A DNA stretch of 6,010 bases from Clostridiales bacterium (GTDB lineage: Bacteria; Bacillota; Clostridia; Christensenellales; Aristaeellaceae): contig SFHU01000139.1 in the NCBI GenBank assembly GCA_004555535.1, positions 1 through 6,010 of the forward strand, given 5' to 3'. Below, piece by piece: positions 5,183 through 6,010 of the stretch (its first letter is position 1; every line of letters begins with the position of its first letter). The notes under the pieces are model-generated. The model saw only the letters and a list, made by a program, of their open reading frames with translations, was not told the origin of the DNA and ran no database searches. The position numbers were made by a program, and so were the translations under genes.

Positions 5183-6010
5183 TTACAGCAGACCGACGGC
5201 CTTCATGGCCTGCGGAACGTCCTCGGCAGCCTGCTTGAGATAAGCGGTGTACGCCTCGGCGTCCATGTAGGAGATGGTCTGGCCAGCGTTGTTCATGAAC
5301 TCGATAAAGTCCGGATCCTCGATGGCGGCGGCGCAGGCAGCCTGCAGCTTCGCGCGCACTTCCTCATCGCAGCCGAGCGGGAGCGCCATGCCGCGCTGAG
5401 TCGCGTACACGACGTCGAAGCCCTGCTCCTGGCAGGTCGGCGCATCCGGGAACGCGGAGTTGCGCTCGGTGTCCATGACGCCCAGAACGGTCAGGCCGTT
5501 GCCGATGAAGCTGCGGGCCTCGGCGAGGGAAACGGTCACGCCCTGAATTTCGCCCTGAGCGGCAGCCTTCACGGCGTCAGCGGCGCCGTTGGCGTAGGTG
5601 ATCATCTTGATCTCGATGCCGGTCGCGTTCATCAGGTAGCCGCCGGCGATGTGCCAGACGGAGCCGGCGGAAGAGCCGCCCATCATGACCTCGCCCGGAT
5701 GCGCCTTGCAGTACTCGACGAAGGTAGCGACATCGGTGATGCCGTTGGCCTCTGCCGTGTAGACGAGGTCGGAACACGCATAGCCGATGCCCTTGGCCTT
5801 GAGGTTCTTCTTAGTGTCCGCGTAGCCGTCTGTGCCGTAGTCGAAGCTGTGGTTGTTGGCCAGGCCGCAGATCTCGACGCTGCCCTTGGCGAGAATGTTG
5901 GTGTAGGAGGACGGGCCCTTGAAGTTGAAGCTGTTCTCGCCCTTGTCCTGGAAGTCACCCTCGTCCGTGATGGCGCTCTCGAGGTTGGCGATGGTGAAGT
6001 CGTCGCCCTC
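5183..6010 (-). CDS. tctC: TctC solute-binding protein C-terminal part, joined in frame to a CapA-like N-terminal segment (5' end outside window)
   Basis: TctC is the secreted receptor of the TTT importer. The frame is open from the window edge to TAA at 5183-5185, 275 codons. Numbering from the edge, residues ~92-275 are clearly TctC: FVEYCKAHPGEV, then GGSSAGSVW (the substrate-contact loop style of the family), ITYANGAADAVKAAAQGEI, the LGVMDTERN and DAPTCQEQG motifs, and a C-terminal helix with SYMDAEAYTAYLKQ. About 130 residues of the usual TctC N-terminal half are absent and replaced by a CapA-like sequence (residues 1-91). A stand-alone start at the Met-Met pair near 5686 is unlikely because it would begin inside a conserved strand and lack a signal peptide. 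Position before tctB and tctA supports the TctC identity. The joint makes the protein probably non-functional as drawn, or an assembly error. Confidence 0.85.
   Translation of the reverse strand, partial: EGDDFTIANLESAITDEGDFQDKGENSFNFKGPSSYTNILAKGSVEICGLANNHSFDYGTDGYADTKKNLKAKGIGYACSDLVYTAEANGITDVATFVEYCKAHPGEVMMGGSSAGSVWHIAGGYLMNATGIEIKMITYANGAADAVKAAAQGEIQGVTVSLAEARSFIGNGLTVLGVMDTERNSAFPDAPTCQEQGFDVVYATQRGMALPLGCDEEVRAKLQAACAAAIEDPDFIEFMNNAGQTISYMDAEAYTAYLKQAAEDVPQAMKAVGLL
5738..6010 (-). other. CapA/PgsA-like (PGA_cap) domain fragment fused upstream of TctC
   Basis: The first 91 visible residues match the CapA family, metallophosphatase-like proteins of capsular poly-gamma-glutamate synthesis. 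They show FTIANLESAIT (5-15, with the family's NLE), FNFKGPSSYTNIL (28-40), SVEICGLANNHSFDYG (44-59, with the NNHxxDYG motif), GYADTKKNLKAKGIGYA (62-78), and a TAEANGI strand (85-91) that in CapA normally leads into another core strand. Here the sequence turns into TctC instead. The rest of the CapA domain, including its later histidine motifs, is missing, and its N-terminus lies outside the window. Base composition is like that of the flanks. The family call comes from motif recognition, not a search. Confidence 0.8.

Noticed and set aside
1..6010. Mobile elements, CRISPR arrays, tRNAs or toxin-antitoxin genes
   Set aside because: I saw no spaced repeat array, transposase motifs, cloverleaf or small paired genes. 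The strand is uniformly used by two transporter operons.

Overview
This G+C-rich window holds two solute-importer operons, both read entirely on the minus strand. A bacterium of the Clostridia/Firmicutes type, probably an anaerobe known from metagenomes, is suggested by strong Shine-Dalgarno sequences (AAGGAGG), a clean TATAAT promoter and the style of the transporter proteins. This assignment is inference from style only; no rRNA or marker gene is present.

Layout, read in the direction of transcription from high to low coordinates. (1) 6010-2995 is a tctC-tctB-tctA set for a tripartite tricarboxylate transporter (TTT), ended by a strong intrinsic terminator at 2949-2980. An 11-bp stem-loop with a short T-run lies between tctC and tctB. 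(2) 2880-2772 is a control region with a sigma-A-type promoter, a pair of direct repeats and a palindrome in the expected 5' leader. (3) 2771-1 is an ABC importer operon of the ferric iron/spermidine-putrescine class: a secreted binding protein, a PotA/FbpC-like ATPase and the N-terminal 154 residues of a permease that runs off the window. A 13-bp perfect stem-loop separates the binding-protein gene from the ATPase gene.

Both operons share one plan: the binding-protein gene comes first, then an intercistronic hairpin, then the membrane and energising components. This fits the usual need for more binding protein than membrane complex. The first operon would import a carboxylate using an ion gradient and the second an unknown substrate using ATP. 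Whether the two are functionally linked cannot be read from the sequence.

The one real anomaly is at the upstream edge. The open frame that ends as TctC does not begin as TctC. Its first ~91 visible residues look like the CapA/PgsA capsule-biosynthesis (PGA_cap) family, with NLE and NNHxxDYG motifs, joined in frame to the C-terminal ~185 residues of TctC near position 5740. Both domains appear truncated at the joint, so it is either an assembly or recombination chimera or, less likely, a true fusion. Apart from that, the window looks like ordinary transporter content, and I found no evidence for a new defence, mobile or RNA system.
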